Shown: in pieces, positions 1-13,800 of the stretch | Position numbering within the stretch: position 1 is the stretch's first letter | Layout: each line of letters starts with the position of its first letter | From: Isoetes taiwanensis | Taxonomy: Eukaryota > Streptophyta > Lycopodiopsida > Isoetales > Isoetaceae | Length of the DNA: 64,000 bases | Assembly: GCA_021234155.1 (NCBI GenBank) | Contig: JAJEKV010000005.1 | Location: 21,684,089 to 21,748,088 of the forward strand | Direction: 5' to 3' | Program-made: the position numbers and the translations under genes | Notes under the pieces: model-generated | What the model was told of the DNA's origin: nothing | Database searches by the model: none | The model's input: only the letters and a program-made list of their open reading frames with translations

Positions 1-2360
1 AAATCGTCGCCGTCCTCGGCCCGCCACGGCAAAAGATTTAGATCGCTGAAGGATTTAAACTTCCTCGGAAAATTATCCTTCACATATTCAAAAATCTCCT
101 TCTTCAAGAACGATATAGATCGTGAGTGTCTTTGCCCTTGTCTTGAAGAAGTGCTTACCTCAGATAATCGAGGTGACCTTCACGTAGGTATTCCCATCCA
201 AAGACCTCCCCGAACAAAATCCCACGCCTTCATAGTCCATACCCCTCATGCACTCCTCGTAGGTCCGATCAAGTAGTCGACTCTTTTGCCCGCCATGTAA
301 TAGTCTATTCCTTATTATCCTGTTAGCTTGCAAGATTTCCACAAGTTCCATAGGGACATGAATAGTGAAAAATATCCTCCGCATGAAGGCCCACCGGGCT
401 GAAATCTTTCGGTGCTTACCACGCGATGGTAACTTCAGCCAAAGCCGATAACGCTGGAAACAACAAGAAGTTAGTATTGAATGCAATGATTATGAAATGG
501 CGCGGGCTTATTTGTGAGGAAATGGCGGCCATTTGGAGGAAATGGCACCATGGCGCCATTTGCTAATCTAGCAGAAAATTAAAACACGATGTACCTTGTA
601 TGGTTCTGAGCGAGATTGCCCGCGTCCCGATGGATCAGGCTTCCCGCAAAGAGCATATTGTTGCCGCAGGTGGGTTATTTTATCAATGAAAGGCTCCTTT
701 GAAGATAGTCTTGGCAAGCGATATCATTGACTTCACAACCGAAGCCGCAGTGCACTCTTGCTCGCCCACCGCGCTGCATAAGACTGCACCCGATACTCAT
801 AAATCTTTGCCATTTGTTCTTGGGACTTCACGCAGGCCGAAGTCTTTTACATACAAGCCGAAAGGCCATAACGTATCGATTGCCATTCACTATGTAAAAG
901 TGCATCCCCATGAGGTCATCCTCAGTTTTCCAAGGATGTAGTTTCTTTGTGAGGGGATTGAATGGAATCACGTCCGCAGGAGTGAACACCGGATGTGGAT
1001 CTCTTTGAAAGGATTCCACTAAGGTCTTCACGTTGCGTCCATATTTCTTGGCCTAGATGTCGATTTGCAGTGCCCTTGATATAGGTTGAACACGCTTATT
1101 CGCTTTATAAATGTGATGCCCGTGAGGAAAAAGATGCCGTGGTCAATGATCTTCTCAGAACATGTTCTCACCGCCTTTCCTCTTCCTCGGTCTTTCCACC
1201 TTAAGATTTGCGTGCACCTCGAAAGCAAGTGCCGAGCTATTCTTAAGGTTAGCTTTGGCTCGCTTTTAATGGGGACCCTTTTGGCCGGTGTGCCCGCATC
1301 TTGGATATGTGGTGGGCTTGGAGGAACTTCACCACCACCACTTCCGCCAGACTTGGAGTCCCAGTCTCTCCTCTGCTTTTTAGGTGTCCTCTCCTTCTCG
1401 CAGGTCTCCAAGTGCTTCTTCTTCTTTTTCCCTTCTATTTGCCTCTGGATTCCCTTTCTTCTCCGCCCTTTTCCCGTTCGCCCCGCGTTATTCTTCCTTC
1501 CTCCCTTTCCGCCCTTTCCTTGTCTTTTTCTTTTGTTTTTCTTCTTCCCCTTCCTTCTTTCTTTCTTTTTCCTTTTCTTTCCTTTCCTTCTTTCTTTCTT
1601 TTCCTTATCGATCTTCGCGGATCCTTTTCTTCACTTTCCCTTGTCCCCGATTTTCCTTGCTCACCGGGTCAACTTCCTCAGTAAAGTGATGAGGAGTCTT
1701 TTTCGTGCAGCCGCACCGCCTCCTTAGGTTTTGTCTTCTTCCCTCGCTAACGGATTTCAGCCACGCCGCGGTCCACAATGGCGGTAGTTTCTGGGCTAAT
1801 GCCTTGACAACTAATCGAAATAGTAGTTCTTCGACTCGCTCAAACGATTGCCTAAGAATCATAAAACCCCTCAAGATTTCTTGTGGATCGATATCGCCTT
1901 CTTCAAAGTCGTTGTATGATGGCAGAGCCCAAATTTTGCTTTGCTTTCGGCGAACTAGCTACATTTGGGATATACTAGCGCATAACATTATTGTGGGATC
2001 ATAGAACTTCCAAATTCACATAGTAGACTATTATTCTATGTCGCACGTTGTCTTCATTGCACCACCCTCGATCCAATCTTCGCTACCATTTTGCTAGTCA
2101 ACCTCATGTTAACCATGTTGGTAAGATGGCCGCCTTCCTTTATCGCCAGGCAGAGTTTCTTCTTCGCAGCCTCCTTCGAGCCCTCAGAGGTGGAGGGGCT
2201 CACCAAGATTATTTCCATGCACCGCCCTATCCGATGATAGTCCGGGTCGGATTGAAATTGTGTTTCGAACGAGCATAGCCGCAACAAAGAAGCATCGCGA
2301 ATAAAGACATCAATAACTCGACCGAAACTAGTAGACGTATTCAGACGACTAAGCAAATGG
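1..2360 (-). pseudogene. Degraded minus-strand gene of the duplicated block (copy A)
   Basis: This is the counterpart of the minus-strand gene in copy B (about 44,905-48,330). Recognisable fragments, read on the minus strand, are a possible N-terminal piece ending near 2,356, a Lys/Glu/Arg-rich stretch encoded by the CT-rich tract at 1,420-1,680, a piece at 828-1,031 with HPWKTEDDLMGMHFYIVNG, and a piece at 160-486 with DGNTYVKVTS. The frames are broken every 100-300 bases. I do not recognise the family. Conservation of the same peptide pieces in both copies argues that the minus strand was coding. The C-terminal part lies to the left of the window. Confidence 0.5.
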
Positions 2361-2489
2361 CTTTATGGCGCCATTTGCATCCGAAGTTCATTGCATAAGC
2401 ACATGGAAGCAGCTCGCACGCGCTTGACTCAAGGAGATCCAATCGGAAGCAATCCAACAATATACCAAGAACAATCTACCCAAATGTAA

Positions 2490-3115
2490 GATATTAGACA
2501 TCAAATGGCGCGATGGCGCCATTTGCAAAAACAACAAGACCCTAATGTAAGATTAATAGGCATCAAATGGCGCGATGGCGCATTTGCCAACAACAAGACC
2601 ATTTGCCAACAACAATACCTTAATGTAAGCTAATGAACATTAAACGGCGCCATGACGCCATTTGTCAACCATGTGTCCCTAATGTAAGTTAATGGACATC
2701 AAATGGCGCCGACGCCATTTCTCAACAACAAGCCACTAGTTTGATTAGACATCAAATGGCGCGATGGCGCCATTTGCCAACAACAAGAGCCTAAGCATGG
2801 CGCCATGGCGCCATTTGTCAACAACAAGAGCCTAATGTAAATGAACATCAAATGGCACGACGGCGCCATTTCTCAACAACAAGCCACTAGTTTAATATTA
2901 GACATCAAATGGCGCCGATGGCCATTTGCCAACAACAAGAGCCTAATGTAAGTTAATGGACATCAAATGGCGCGATGGCTTCATTTGTCAACAACAAGAG
3001 CCTAATGTAAGTTATTGGACATCAAATGGCGCTTATGGCGCCATTTGCCAACAACAAGAGCCTAATGTTAATGGACATCAAATGGCGCCATGGCGCCATT
3101 TATCAACCGGGTAGA
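2490..3115. repeat. Array of GGCGCC palindromes (copy A)
   Basis: About 11 units of roughly 55-60 bp. Each has a palindromic core based on ATGGCGCCATGGCGCCAT flanked by AAA and TTT arms, then a spacer of the type CAACAACAAGAGCCTAATGTAAG. It is the equivalent of the cleaner array at 48,455-49,080. Several cores here are damaged by 1-3 base losses, for example near 2,575 and 2,705. It lies between the divergent minus-strand and plus-strand genes. Isolated copies of the palindrome also occur near 545, 2,365 and 3,150. Confidence 0.95.
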
Positions 3116-5075
3116 CCCAAATTCAGAACAAGATTCAAATGGCGCCGGCGGTGCCATTTCGCCAAAGGAAGCACCGCAAGTAGATGACATACCCGTGGCC
3201 TTTGCGGTGTACTAGCCGTTGTCTCCACATTCCGGTAGCTCCGAATTGTCCACTTCCATTTCGTTTTTGAATTTGGCCCTAAAACCGTGTGTAGCTTGAT
3301 GGAGTGAGGCGATGAACCGGTGGGGAAATGGCGCTAAAAAATACTAAAAACAGAGGGCTTAAACAAGGCTCCCGAGGCGAGGCGCAGGCGCGGGCGAGTA
3401 GGCGCCGGGCGCCGGGCGGCTAGGGTCGAGGGCGCCAGAGTCGGAATCAAACGAAAAGCAAATGAGGTCCTCCGTAAAAACAATGGGGCATAACTAACTT
3501 TACCGCTGGCCGCTCGCTGTATCACAAGCGGGCAAATTAGGGGCCCGTGGGTCGCCCAGTGCACCCATGCCCCAAGCCGCCCATGCCCGCCGACGCCTGG
3601 AGGGTCCAGCGGCATGCCCGCGCCATGCCCGCGGGCGTCCGGCCGCCCATGCCCGCCTAAAATTGAATTTTGAAATTGAATATTTCCCGCCCTACCGCCG
3701 CCTCCGCCAAATTTGAACATAGAATTCAAAAATCCCGCCTGAATTTGAAAATTTGCCACCACAAAATTTAAAATTCCCACCAGAATTGAAATTTGGTTGC
3801 CACTTGTCCAAAGTCGAATGGTCCGCTTTTAAAATTGTATTTTTGCATTTAAAGCTCCCTCTTTGTCGCCGTTTCTCCTCTTAAGGCTTACCATGCCACG
3901 ACGCGCTGACGCTGCGGCACGGCTCAGCGCTGAACCTACCGTTTCGCTTTCAAATGCCGATAATATAAGGCGCTACCGCTTTTCAGCGCCAGAGGCGAAC
4001 TTTGCAAGGCACATGCGTATATCAGCGCTTTTTTTTGGCGCCACGTAAATCCTGTGTGATTCTTGGTGCTTTCTTCTTGGCGCCCAGCTTCAAGCTAACC
4101 ATCTGCTGGATTAGCTTTTTTCCCCGCTCCATCTATCGCCGAGTACATACCACCATGGATCTATCTAATATCAAGTAAGTCCACTATTTCCGTAGGAATT
4201 ATGTTCGTAGGTGTATAGCGGTTCAAATGTCAATTTCATACCGCTAGGACACGTAAACTTGGTTTCACTTGCAGAGTTGGCATGGGGTGCCCATGTTATG
4301 CATGCCCGCCTATTGACACATATACACAAGAATGGGAGCAAGAATGCATAACATAGGCACCTCGTGTTGATTTTGTGATGGAGCTAAGCCAAATCGCTTC
4401 ATGTCATCCACTTTGATCAAATGGCTGTATTTCATTCTATTCCAAATACCCTTAAAAAAATGGTATTGGTCAATGCATTTCATAGCCATTTGGTTGAAAA
4501 AAATGGTGCAAGGTTGAAATTGTGTGAATTTGAGCTAAATGAAACCATGGCGCCATTTGGACTAAACGGTGCACACTTCGATCAAAATGGCGCCATGGCG
4601 CTTATTTGTTCCAAATTCACACCTATCATCACGGTGTTATGGTGTGAATTTGATCAAATGGCCATGGCGCCATTTGATCCAAGTGTTCTCTTTGACCAAA
4701 TGGCCATGGCTTCATTTAGCTCCAAAGTTAGACCAAAAGTTTGTCTTCTGCACTAAATGGCTTCACTTTTACTTGTTTATTGCTTATTTTTCGCCTAATT
4801 CATATGTTCTAAAAGTTTCGCCTTTGCTTGATTGAAACAGTTCAATTTTCCCCCTATATAACCTATTCGGCTGAAGGACAATTGTTGCCCTGGGGACATA
4901 TTTTGAATAGAACCACTCTTCATGGGAAGGAAATAGATCCTTCAAATGTAGCAATTGAGGTCACTTGAGTCCGTGGATCCCATCGACAGAAGCTTCCAGC
5001 CCCGCATGAGGGGCAGATAACATTGGTGAAGCAAAGAGGGCACATTCATCTGGCCTAAGAGGGATGTAAAACAAA
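3115..5075. other. Inter-gene leader region of copy A
   Basis: No convincing gene. It holds a GC-rich stretch with repeated GCCCATGCCCGC motifs (3,540-3,660), an AT-rich stretch with short inverted AAATTTGAA-type motifs (3,660-3,790), and a second cluster of GGCGCC palindromes (about 4,410-4,720), several of them damaged. A TATA-like motif, CCTATATAA, at 4,853-4,861 lies about 215 bases upstream of the plus-gene ATG at 5,076. It may contain the promoter and leader of the DUF7869-type gene, but that is inference from position. Confidence 0.5.
4853..4861 (+). promoter_or_regulatory. Possible TATA box of the plus-strand gene (copy A)
   Basis: CCTATATAA sits about 215 bases before the ATG at 5,076. 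In copy B the aligned bases read CTGTATAA (about 50,818-50,824), so the motif is only partly conserved. Position and TATA-like composition are the only support. Confidence 0.3.
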
Positions 5076-7815
5076 ATGAGTGGCCCCTCAAGTGAAGATA
5101 CGCCTTCGGAGATCCCTCAATTTGCCCTCTTCACAAGAGGATTCATCTAGTAGTCCACCATCCGCCAAGAGTCTCACGGACATCGGGCTTAATCGCCACC
5201 GTGGTGAACCAAGCAACACAACAACAAATGAAGAAGACGAGATAGTAGAGGAGATTGAGGTCATGAGAATCTAGCTGCCCGCCTTGGTCTCAAAGTTGTT
5301 TAAGCCTCAAGATGAGAGAGTCTACTACTCCATAACAGATCTACTAGGTTTGCCATGCTACATTCTTCACTCCTCGTGATTGGATCTAAATATTCGAGGC
5401 TTAATATAGTCTTTAGTGATCCTCGTGATGCTATAGACGATGAGTTCTTGGGTGTATCAAAGGTCGGCTTTCAAAGGGTAACATAATAGATCCAACGGAA
5501 ACCAAAATATCAGGTCATGTCATGCTTAGCCGAGAGGCCTATAGCTAATAGTTTAGTAACCGGGAGACCCATGATGTTTTGCTTCATGATGGTAGGACAG
5601 CCACAACATTTACAAGCTCGAGCCGCTTCTAACAGATGACTCGTGGTTGAGTGCTTGGAAGTCGATGTTGAGAAGCAATTCAAGAGGAAAAGGAAATATA
5701 CATATGTGAAGAGGGTCGAGGGAACCAAAGGGGGATAGCAAGGTGAGAGGATGTGCGCTTCCAAGTCAATCAAGAGTGCTCTAAAATCAACATGCCGCAA
5801 GGACTAATGTGTCAAAAACCGAGCCGAGAGCAAGTATGTGCCTTTAAGAAAAGAATTTTATTCTCAATCAAGCAAAGGCCGTGGATTACGCTTTGTTTTT
5901 GATGTGTTGAGTGTAACTTATACAGGGCCGGAGGCTTAAAAGTAGTGGTCTCCGGGAGTGGAGTGTCACACCGCCAATGGCATGGCGCAGTGGCTCTAGG
6001 AGTTGCTCACCCACGCTTTTATAGTTGGAGGAAGAGGTTCGAAAGTTAGGTGGAAAACCAATGAGCATGGTAATACATGCTCTAAGAAGCCTAGATCCGT
6101 GCGGACACTAGCTACATGTAAAAGTGTGCTTGATACCTTCATTAGTGAGAATGCGAGAGCATTCCACATAGAAGCAAAAAGGAAAGGATGATATAAGGGA
6201 GAATGTTCAAGAAACTTCCTTCCATCCTTAATAAGAAGAGCATACATAAGGAAGTGGGTGCCGTGGTGGAAGAATTGACAGAAAGAGTGTAACCTTGCCC
6301 CTTTTTACAATATTTGGAAGAAAGAGTTTCCGACGTTAAAGATAGCAAAAAAATACAAAGATTCTCCAAGTGTAACATATGTGTAGTCATCAAGCGTAAA
6401 TTGAAAGAACAAAAGATACAAGGGAGAGGCGAACCTTTCAATTCAACCATGGCACATATGTTGGAACAACGCTCCTCAGAGGGAGTCAATATTGGCATTG
6501 GCGGCATTATCACATCGCTCACCGTAAAGTCACCTTTGCATAATACATGATAAGATGGATCAGGTCAAAACACTCACACCAAGAAGTCACCATCTAGCAA
6601 AACTGTTTGGAGAGGAGATCGCTTGAAGAGCAAATTTTGACAGAGCATTGACACATGGTCATGGTGGACGGGCTTATGGCCATTTTCTCTTTGATCTTTG
6701 AAGGATGACTCAAACTTTCATGTTGGATCACTCTAGATCCTACACTATCTTGAGTTGCCTAAGAAGACAAGTGGGGTGATCTCAGGTGGGAAGCGTAACT
6801 ATAGATTGCAAATTGATGCAAGCCCTAAAAGATACTCGACCATCGCAAAGATAAGCTATCGCACACAAGAGAAGATGCCTTCATCTTCTACTGCCAACTT
6901 AGAAGGCTTCAATCCTCTTCCTCAAATCTCTACTTACGCTTGATAATGCATCGGGTCAAAATAAAAATAGATATGTGTTCTCCTACCTCTTATTTGACAT
7001 GGCTTAAGGTATTCGATGAGATTCAAAGTTGGCTTCATGATGGTTGGGCATACTCATGACGATATTGATGCATTGTTTGGGAACTTTTCGACGCTAATGA
7101 GTTCATCTGATGCTCTAACTTTGCCTCGAAGTTGCTTTTACTTGTTTAGCAAGTGCAATGCAAAGTCTCCTGCTCCATATTTTGTGGATGAAGTTCCGTG
7201 ATTGAAAGGCTTTGTCAAGGGATATATCCCCGATAAAGGCCAACGCCTAATAGGCCATACCGACTCCATTGCTATTCCGATTTAAAATGGATGGAAATGG
7301 CCCATTATGCAATATAAGATGGCCAACCCATAAAGAGTGGATTCCGTAAAAGAATAAGAATGTGGGAAGGAGGATGAAAATGGTGAGCCAACGCTACTAA
7401 CGCAGGTGCCTAAAATATCCCTCCAAGGAAGACATTGAAGATCTCCCTGGCTCCGCGCATGCGATCGCCAGGCACATAGCATTGGCGGAATTCCTTCGCA
7501 GAAAAATCAAGAAGATAGTGTGTTTGCACGACAAGACAAAGCAACTATGGATTATCGAATCCAGATTCTTTGTGTTTGGAAGATGGACCGTGATCTACCT
7601 CAAAATGACAACTTTGGTTATGCATAAGGCAAGAACCTCTACAAAGTCGCATTTACTCCAGGTCGGCGAAGCCAGCCGTGTTGCAAGACCTTTGCTCATT
7701 TATTGTGGGCCAAAGCGATACGCCCAAAGGTTGCCTATGGATGAGTTTGATCCTCATGCACATGTTAATGAAGGTATGTTCGCTTTAGTCCGACCTCGAG
7801 ACGATGAAACTCCAG
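5076..7815 (+). pseudogene. DUF7869-type transposon-like gene, copy A, truncated
   Basis: This is the damaged counterpart of the gene at 51,033-54,042. The ATG at 5,076 starts MSGPSSED as in copy B, but the frame breaks within about 20 codons. The hallmark segment survives at 7,016-7,200: VGFMMVGHTHDDIDALFG followed by NFSTLMSSSDALTLP. Upstream, the DNA that encodes the conserved Asn/Gln/Asn-Lys-Asn motif (DNASGQNKN in copy B) is present around 6,940-6,970 but shifted in frame. The 3' end is missing: after about 7,815 the sequence changes from the gene (ACGATGAAACTCCA) to satellite, so the C-terminal 80 or so codons seen in copy B are absent. The gene cannot make a full product. Confidence 0.85.
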
Positions 7816-7837
7816 CAATACGTAACTGAACGAAGCA

Positions 7838-10800
7838 AGTGCAACAAACCAAGTCACCATTTAAAGCGCCAAACCCTTCTAGAACCTGGCAACCCACGGG
7901 TTTACGTTTTGGAAGCCCTCTCCTTGTCAAATTCGGGCGGGACCTTCTTGTGGTGATGGAGTGGGGGTGTTAACCCTTGAGCACGGACCCTAAAATCCCG
8001 AGGCTGCTTGCCCCGAATTTCCTCTCCCCAAGGCCACGGGGGCCCGGACGAGGCGACCTCCCCTCTCGAATCTGGATTTGACTCTGCCAATGGACTCGAG
8101 CGTCGACTTGCCACAGGGACCAAGTTCCGTGGCGGAAGACCACCCGACCTCAAGAAGCGCCAAAGTAGCTCACTTCCATCACACTTTCGTAGTCAATTGG
8201 CCTAGGATGTGGATGCGGGATCTTGTCGTGGAGGCGTGAGTGTTTCTTTCTTTTGCAAAACCGACCTTGTAACTTGCTCCCTAGGGTAATTTCGCCATTC
8301 AGGACGATTTGGCGGGGTCGATTTGCCATTAGGAGCCTCCCGGTGCCCGAGCGACAAGACAACTGCGGTTTCTACAAGACCTCTCGGGGCCTTAGCGGTT
8401 TGACAAGTTCTCCGGACCGATCACGGAATCTTTTGGGCCTTCGAAGAGGGGCCCTGAGCGGAGGATCAGCGGTGGGATAGAGGCAGGGCTCGGGGGGGAG
8501 GTGGTCATTAGCGTCACGACCGGGGGGCCAGCTGCCGGGAAAGGGCTGCCTCGGGAACTTTTGGATCCCGCCTCTTGGGGTCCGGACTCTCCCCTCTTGT
8601 GAGGATCCTTGCAAGGTCTGGCCTCGTTTGACTTGGGAAGGGTGCCGGCTTCGGTTGCCACAGCGGGCTGCCGGCCGTTCTATAATGCTAACCCTTTGAC
8701 CTAGACCTTCTCAGAAAATTTGAAAATTGGGTGTGTCTTTGGAAATGGATTAGGATTCCGGTGGCAAAAATCAGAATTTATTTTCGTACAATGCATTAAT
8801 TGCGAATTTATGAATGTCTTGCCCTTTGCAAAGCGCCCCCCGACTTCTACTTGCCACGCCGGGAGGAGGGACAGGCCCAAACTCCTCTCGTCGGTTCCCC
8901 TTGCTCCGTATTCACCGGCTGCGGCTTTCGGCCAGGTCCCAAGTGCAACAAACCAAGTCACCGGCCCCCAAAGCGCCAAACCCTTCTAGAACACGGCAAC
9001 CCGCGGGGTTTCACGTTTTGGAGGCCCTCTCCTTGTCGGTTAGGCGGGACCTTGCAGCGGTGACTTGGCGTGGAGTGGGGGTGTTGGCCTTGACCGCGGA
9101 CCCTAAAATCCCGGGGCTGCTTGCCCGAATTTCCTCTCCCAAGGCCCCGGGGGCGGGCCGGGCGACCTCCCTCTCAGGAATGCGATTTGACTCACGCCAA
9201 TGGACTCGAGCGTCGGCGTTGCCACAGGGACCAAGTTCGTGGCGAGAAGACCACCCGACCTCAAGAAAGCCAAAGTAGCTCACTTCCATCACACTTTCGT
9301 AGTCAATTGGCCTAGGATGTGGATGCGGGATCTTGTCGTGGAGGCGTGAGTGTTTCTTTCTTTTGCAAAACCGACCTTGTAACTTGCTCCCTAGGGTAAT
9401 TTAGCCATTAGGACGATTTGGCGGGGGTCGATTTGCCATTAGGAACCTCCCGGTGCGAGCGACAAGACAACTGCGGTTTCTACAAAGTAGAGCCTCGGGG
9501 CCCGCGGTTTGACAAGTTCTCGGACCGATCTGGAATCTTTTGGGCCCTTCGAAGAGGGCCCCCTGAGCGGAGGATCAGCGGTGGGATAGGGGCAGGGCTC
9601 GGGGAGGGTGGTCATTAAGCGTCGCGGCCCAGGGGGCTGCCGGGAAGGAGCTGCCTGGGGAACTTTTTTGGATCCGCCTCTTGGGGTCAGGACTCTCCCC
9701 CTCTTGTGAGGGATCCTGCAAAGGTCTGGCCTCGTTTGACTTGGGGAAGGGTGCGGCTCGGTTGCCACACAGCGAGGCTGCCCGGCGGTTCTATCTTAAC
9801 CCTTTGACCTAGACCTTCTCGAAAATTTGAAAATTGGGGTGTGTCTTTGGAAATGGATTAGGATTCGGTGGCAAAAATCAGAATTTATTTTAGGTACAAT
9901 GCATTATTGCGAATTTATGAATGTCTTGCCCTTTACCAAAGCGCCCCAGACTTCTACTTGCCACATCGGAGGACGGGCCCAAACTCCGCTCCGTCGGTTC
10001 CCCTTGCTCCATTATTCTCATTTGCGGCTTCTCGGCCGGGGTCCCCAAGTGCAACGGACCAAGTCTCGGCCCCAAAATGCAAACCCTTCTAGAACACGGC
10101 AGCCCACGGGGTTTCGTTTTGGAGGCCCTCTCCTTGTCGGTCGGTGGGACCCTTGCGTAGTGACTTGGCGATGGAGTGGGGGTGTTGGCCTTGAACCGCG
10201 GACCCTAAAATCCCGGCTGCTTGCCCGAATTTCCTCTCCCCAAGGCCACGGGGCCGGACGGGCGACCTCCCCTCTCAGGAATCGCGATTTGGCTCGCCAA
10301 TGGACTCGAGCGTCGACTTGCCACGGGGACCAAGTTAAGGTGGCGAAGACCACCCGACCTCCAAGAAGCGCCAAAGTAGCTCACTTCCATCACACTTTCG
10401 TAGTCAATTGGCCTAGGATGTGGATGCGGGATCTTGTCGTGGAGGCGTGAGTGTTTTCTTTCTTTTGCAAAACCGACCTTGTAACTTGCTCCCTAGGGTA
10501 ATTTAGCCATTCTCCCGATTTGGCAGGGGTCGATTTGCCATTAGAAGCCTCCCGGTGCGAGCGACAAAACAACTGCGGTTTCTACAAGGCCGACCTCCGG
10601 GGCGCCCCCCGGTTTGACAAGTTCTCGGACCCGATCTGGAATCTTTTGGGCCTTCAGAAGAGGGGCCTGAGCGGAGGATCAGCGGTGGGATAGGGGAGGC
10701 AGGGCTCGGGGAGGGTGGTCATTAAGCGTCTTGACCCCAGGGGGGCCCTGCCCGGGGAAGGGCTGCCTCGGGGAACTTTTGGATCCCGCCTCTTGGGGTC

Positions 10801-13800
10801 AGGACTCTCCCCTCTTGTGAGGGATCCACGCAAGGTCTGGCCTCGTTTGACTTGGGGAAGGGTGCGGCTCGGTTGCCACTGCAAGCGGGCTGCCCCGGCC
10901 GTTCTAATGCTAACCCTTTGACCTAGACCTTCTCAGAAAATTCGAAAATTGGGGCGTGTCTTTGGAAATGGATTAGGATTCCGGTGGCAAAAATCAGAAA
11001 TTTATTTTAGTACAATGCATTAATTGCGAATTTATGAATGTCTTGCCTTTGCAAAAGCGCCCCAGAGCTTCTACTTGCCACATCGGAGGACAGGCCCAAA
11101 CTCCGCTCCGTCGGTTCCCTTGCTCCGTATTCTCGGCTGCGGCTTCTCGGCCGGGTCCCAAGTGCAGCAGACCAAGTCACCGGCCCCAAAGCGCCAAACC
11201 CTTCTAGAACACGGCAGCCCACGGGGTTTTACGTTTTGGAGGCCCTCTCCTTGTCCGGTCGAGGCGGGACCTTTTAGCCGTGACTTGGCGTGGAGTGGGG
11301 GTGTTGGCCTTGAGCCACGGACCCTAAAATCCCCGTGGGGCTGCTTGCCGGGAATTTCCCTCCCCAAGGCCACGGGGGCCGGGCCAGGCGACCCCCCTCT
11401 CAGGAATGCGATTTGGCTCGCCAATGGACTCGAGCGTCGGCGTTGCCACAGGGGACCAAGTTAGGTGGCCAGGGAAGACCACCCGACCTCAAGAAGCGCC
11501 AAAGTAGCTCACTTCCATCACACTTTCGTAGTCAATTGGCCTAGGATGTGGATGCGGGATCTTGTCGTGGAGGCGTGAGTGTTTCTTTCTTTTGCAAAAC
11601 CGACCTTGTAACTTGCTCCCTAGGGTAATTTAGCCATTAGGACGATTTGGGAGTCGATTTGCCATTCGAACCTCCCGGTGCGAGCGACAAGACAACTGCC
11701 CGGTTTCTACAAAGTAGACCTCGGGGCGCCCAGCGGTTTGACAAAGTTCTCGGGGCCGATCACTCCCGGAATCTTTGGGCCTTCAGAAGAGGGCCCTGAG
11801 CGGAGGATCAGCGGTGGGATAGGGGGCCGGGCTCATGGGGAGGGGTGGTCATTAAGCGTGCAGCCCAGGAAAAGGAGCTGCCCGGGGAAGGGCTGCCTCG
11901 GGAACTTTTTGGATCCCGCCTCTTGGGGTCGGACTCTCCCCTCTTGTGAGGGATCCACTGCAAGGTCTGGCCTCGTTTGACTTGGGGAAGGGGTGCCATT
12001 TCGGTTGCCACAGCGGGCTGCCCGGCCGTTCTAATGCTAACCCTTTGACCTAGACCTTCTCGAAAATTTGAAAATTGGGCTGTGTCTTTGGAAATGGATT
12101 AGGATTCCGGTGGCAAAAATCAGAATTTATTTTAGGTACAATGCATTATTGCGAATTTATGAATGTCTTGCCCTTTGCAAAAGCCCCCAGGCTTCTACTT
12201 GCCACATCGGAGGAGGGAGGACAGGCCCAAACTCCGCTCCGTCGGTTCCCCTTGCTTTGGTATTCACCGGCTGCGGCTTTCGGCCGGTCCCAAGTGCAAC
12301 AAACCAAGTCGGCCCCCAAAGCGCAAACCCTTCTAGAACACGGCAGCCCACGGGGTTTTACGTTTTGGAAGCCCTCTCCTTGTCAAATTGAGGCCGGGAC
12401 CCTTGGTGACTTGGCGTGGAGTGGGGGGGTGTTGGCCTTGAGCCACGGACCCTAAAATCCCCGGAAGGCTGCTTGCCCGAATTTCCTCTCCCCAAGGCCA
12501 CGGGGCCGAGGGCGACCTCCCCTCGGGAATGTGATTTGGCTCTGCCAATGGACTCGAGAAGCGTCGACTTGCCACAGGGGACCAAGTTCCGTGGAGGAAG
12601 ACCACCCGACCTCAAAAGCGCCAAAGTAGCTCACTTCCATCACACTTTCGTAGTCAATTGGCCTAGGATGTGGATCGCGGGATCTTGTCGTGGAGGCGTG
12701 AGTGTTTCTTTCTTTTGCAAAACCGACCTTGTAACTTGCTCCCTAGGGTAATTTCGCCATTAGGACGATTTGGCAGGGTCGATTTGCCATTAGGAACCTC
12801 CCGGTGCCGAGCGACAAGACAACTGCGGTTTCTACAAGGCCGACCTCGGGGCCCATTGGTTTGACAAGTTCTCGGGCCGTCTGGAATCTTTTGGGCCTTC
12901 AGAAGAGGGGCCCCTGAGCGGAGGATCAGCGGTGGGATAGGGGGCAGGGCTCGGGAGGGTGGTCATTTAGCGTCACGACCCAGGAGGCGGCTGCCCGGGA
13001 AGAGGGCTGCCTGGGGAACTTTTGGATCCGCCTCTTGGGGTGGGACTCTCCCCTCTTGTGAGGGATCCTTGCAAGGTCGGCCTCGTTTGACTTGGGGAAG
13101 GGTGCGGCTCGGTTGCCTACCAGCGGGCTGCCCGACCCGTTCTAATCTTAACCCTTTGACCTAGACCTTCTCAGAAAATTTGAAGGGTGGGCTGTGTCTT
13201 TGGAAATGGATTAGGATTCCGGTGGCAAAAAATCAAATTTATTTTTCGTACAATGCATTATTGCGAATTTATGAATGTCTTGCCAGCTGCAGCGCCCCCA
13301 GACTTCTACTTGCCACATGGGAGGAGGACAGGCCCAAACTCCACTCCGTCGGTTCCCCTTGCTCCGTATTCTCGGCTGCGGCTTCTCGGCCGGGTCCCAA
13401 GTGCAACAAACCAAGTCGGCCCCAAAATGCAAACCCTTCTAGAACACGGCAGCCCACGGGGTTTTACGTTTTGGAGGCCCTCTCCTTGTCGGTCAGGCGG
13501 GACCTTGGCAGAGTGACTTGGCGTGGAGTGGGGGTGTTGGCCGAAGCCGCGGACCTAAAATCCCGCTGCTTGCGAATTTCCCTCTCCCAAGGCCACAGGG
13601 GCCGGGCCAGGCGACCTCCCCTCTCCGGAATCGCGATTTGACTCTGCCAATGGACTCGAGCGTCGGCGTTGCCACGGGGACCAAGTTCCGTGGCGGAAGA
13701 CCACCCGACCTCCAAGAAGCGCCAAAGTAGCTCACTTCCATCACACTTTCGTAGTCAATTGGCCTAGGATGTGGATGCGGGATCTTGTCGTGGAGGCGTG

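Larger units (their letters stand above)
1..7815. mobile_element. Copy A of a duplicated two-gene mobile-element-like block, truncated on the right
   Basis: The whole stretch matches 45,981-53,785 in the same orientation. Anchor pairs are 1/45,981, 2,490/48,455 (palindrome array), 5,076/51,033 (start of the plus gene) and 7,815/53,785, so the offset stays near 45,960-45,980. The left edge lies outside the window. The right edge stops inside the plus gene, where the satellite array begins. Copy A carries many more small indels than copy B, mostly at CAG/CTG-type sites, and keeps fewer open frames. The layout is a minus-strand gene on the left, a palindrome array in the middle and a plus-strand DUF7869-type gene on the right. 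I infer a mobile element from the duplication and the transposon-like gene; no terminal repeats were found. Confidence 0.85.

Noticed and set aside
1086-1727. Phe/Ser/Pro-rich plus-strand frame
   Set aside because: It is the complement of the Lys/Glu-rich minus-strand tract and is low complexity; the minus-strand reading is shared by both copies.
3334-3780. Minus-strand frame of 148 codons
   Set aside because: It is rich in Gly/His/Arg from GCCCATGCCCGC repeats and is not kept in the same frame in copy B.
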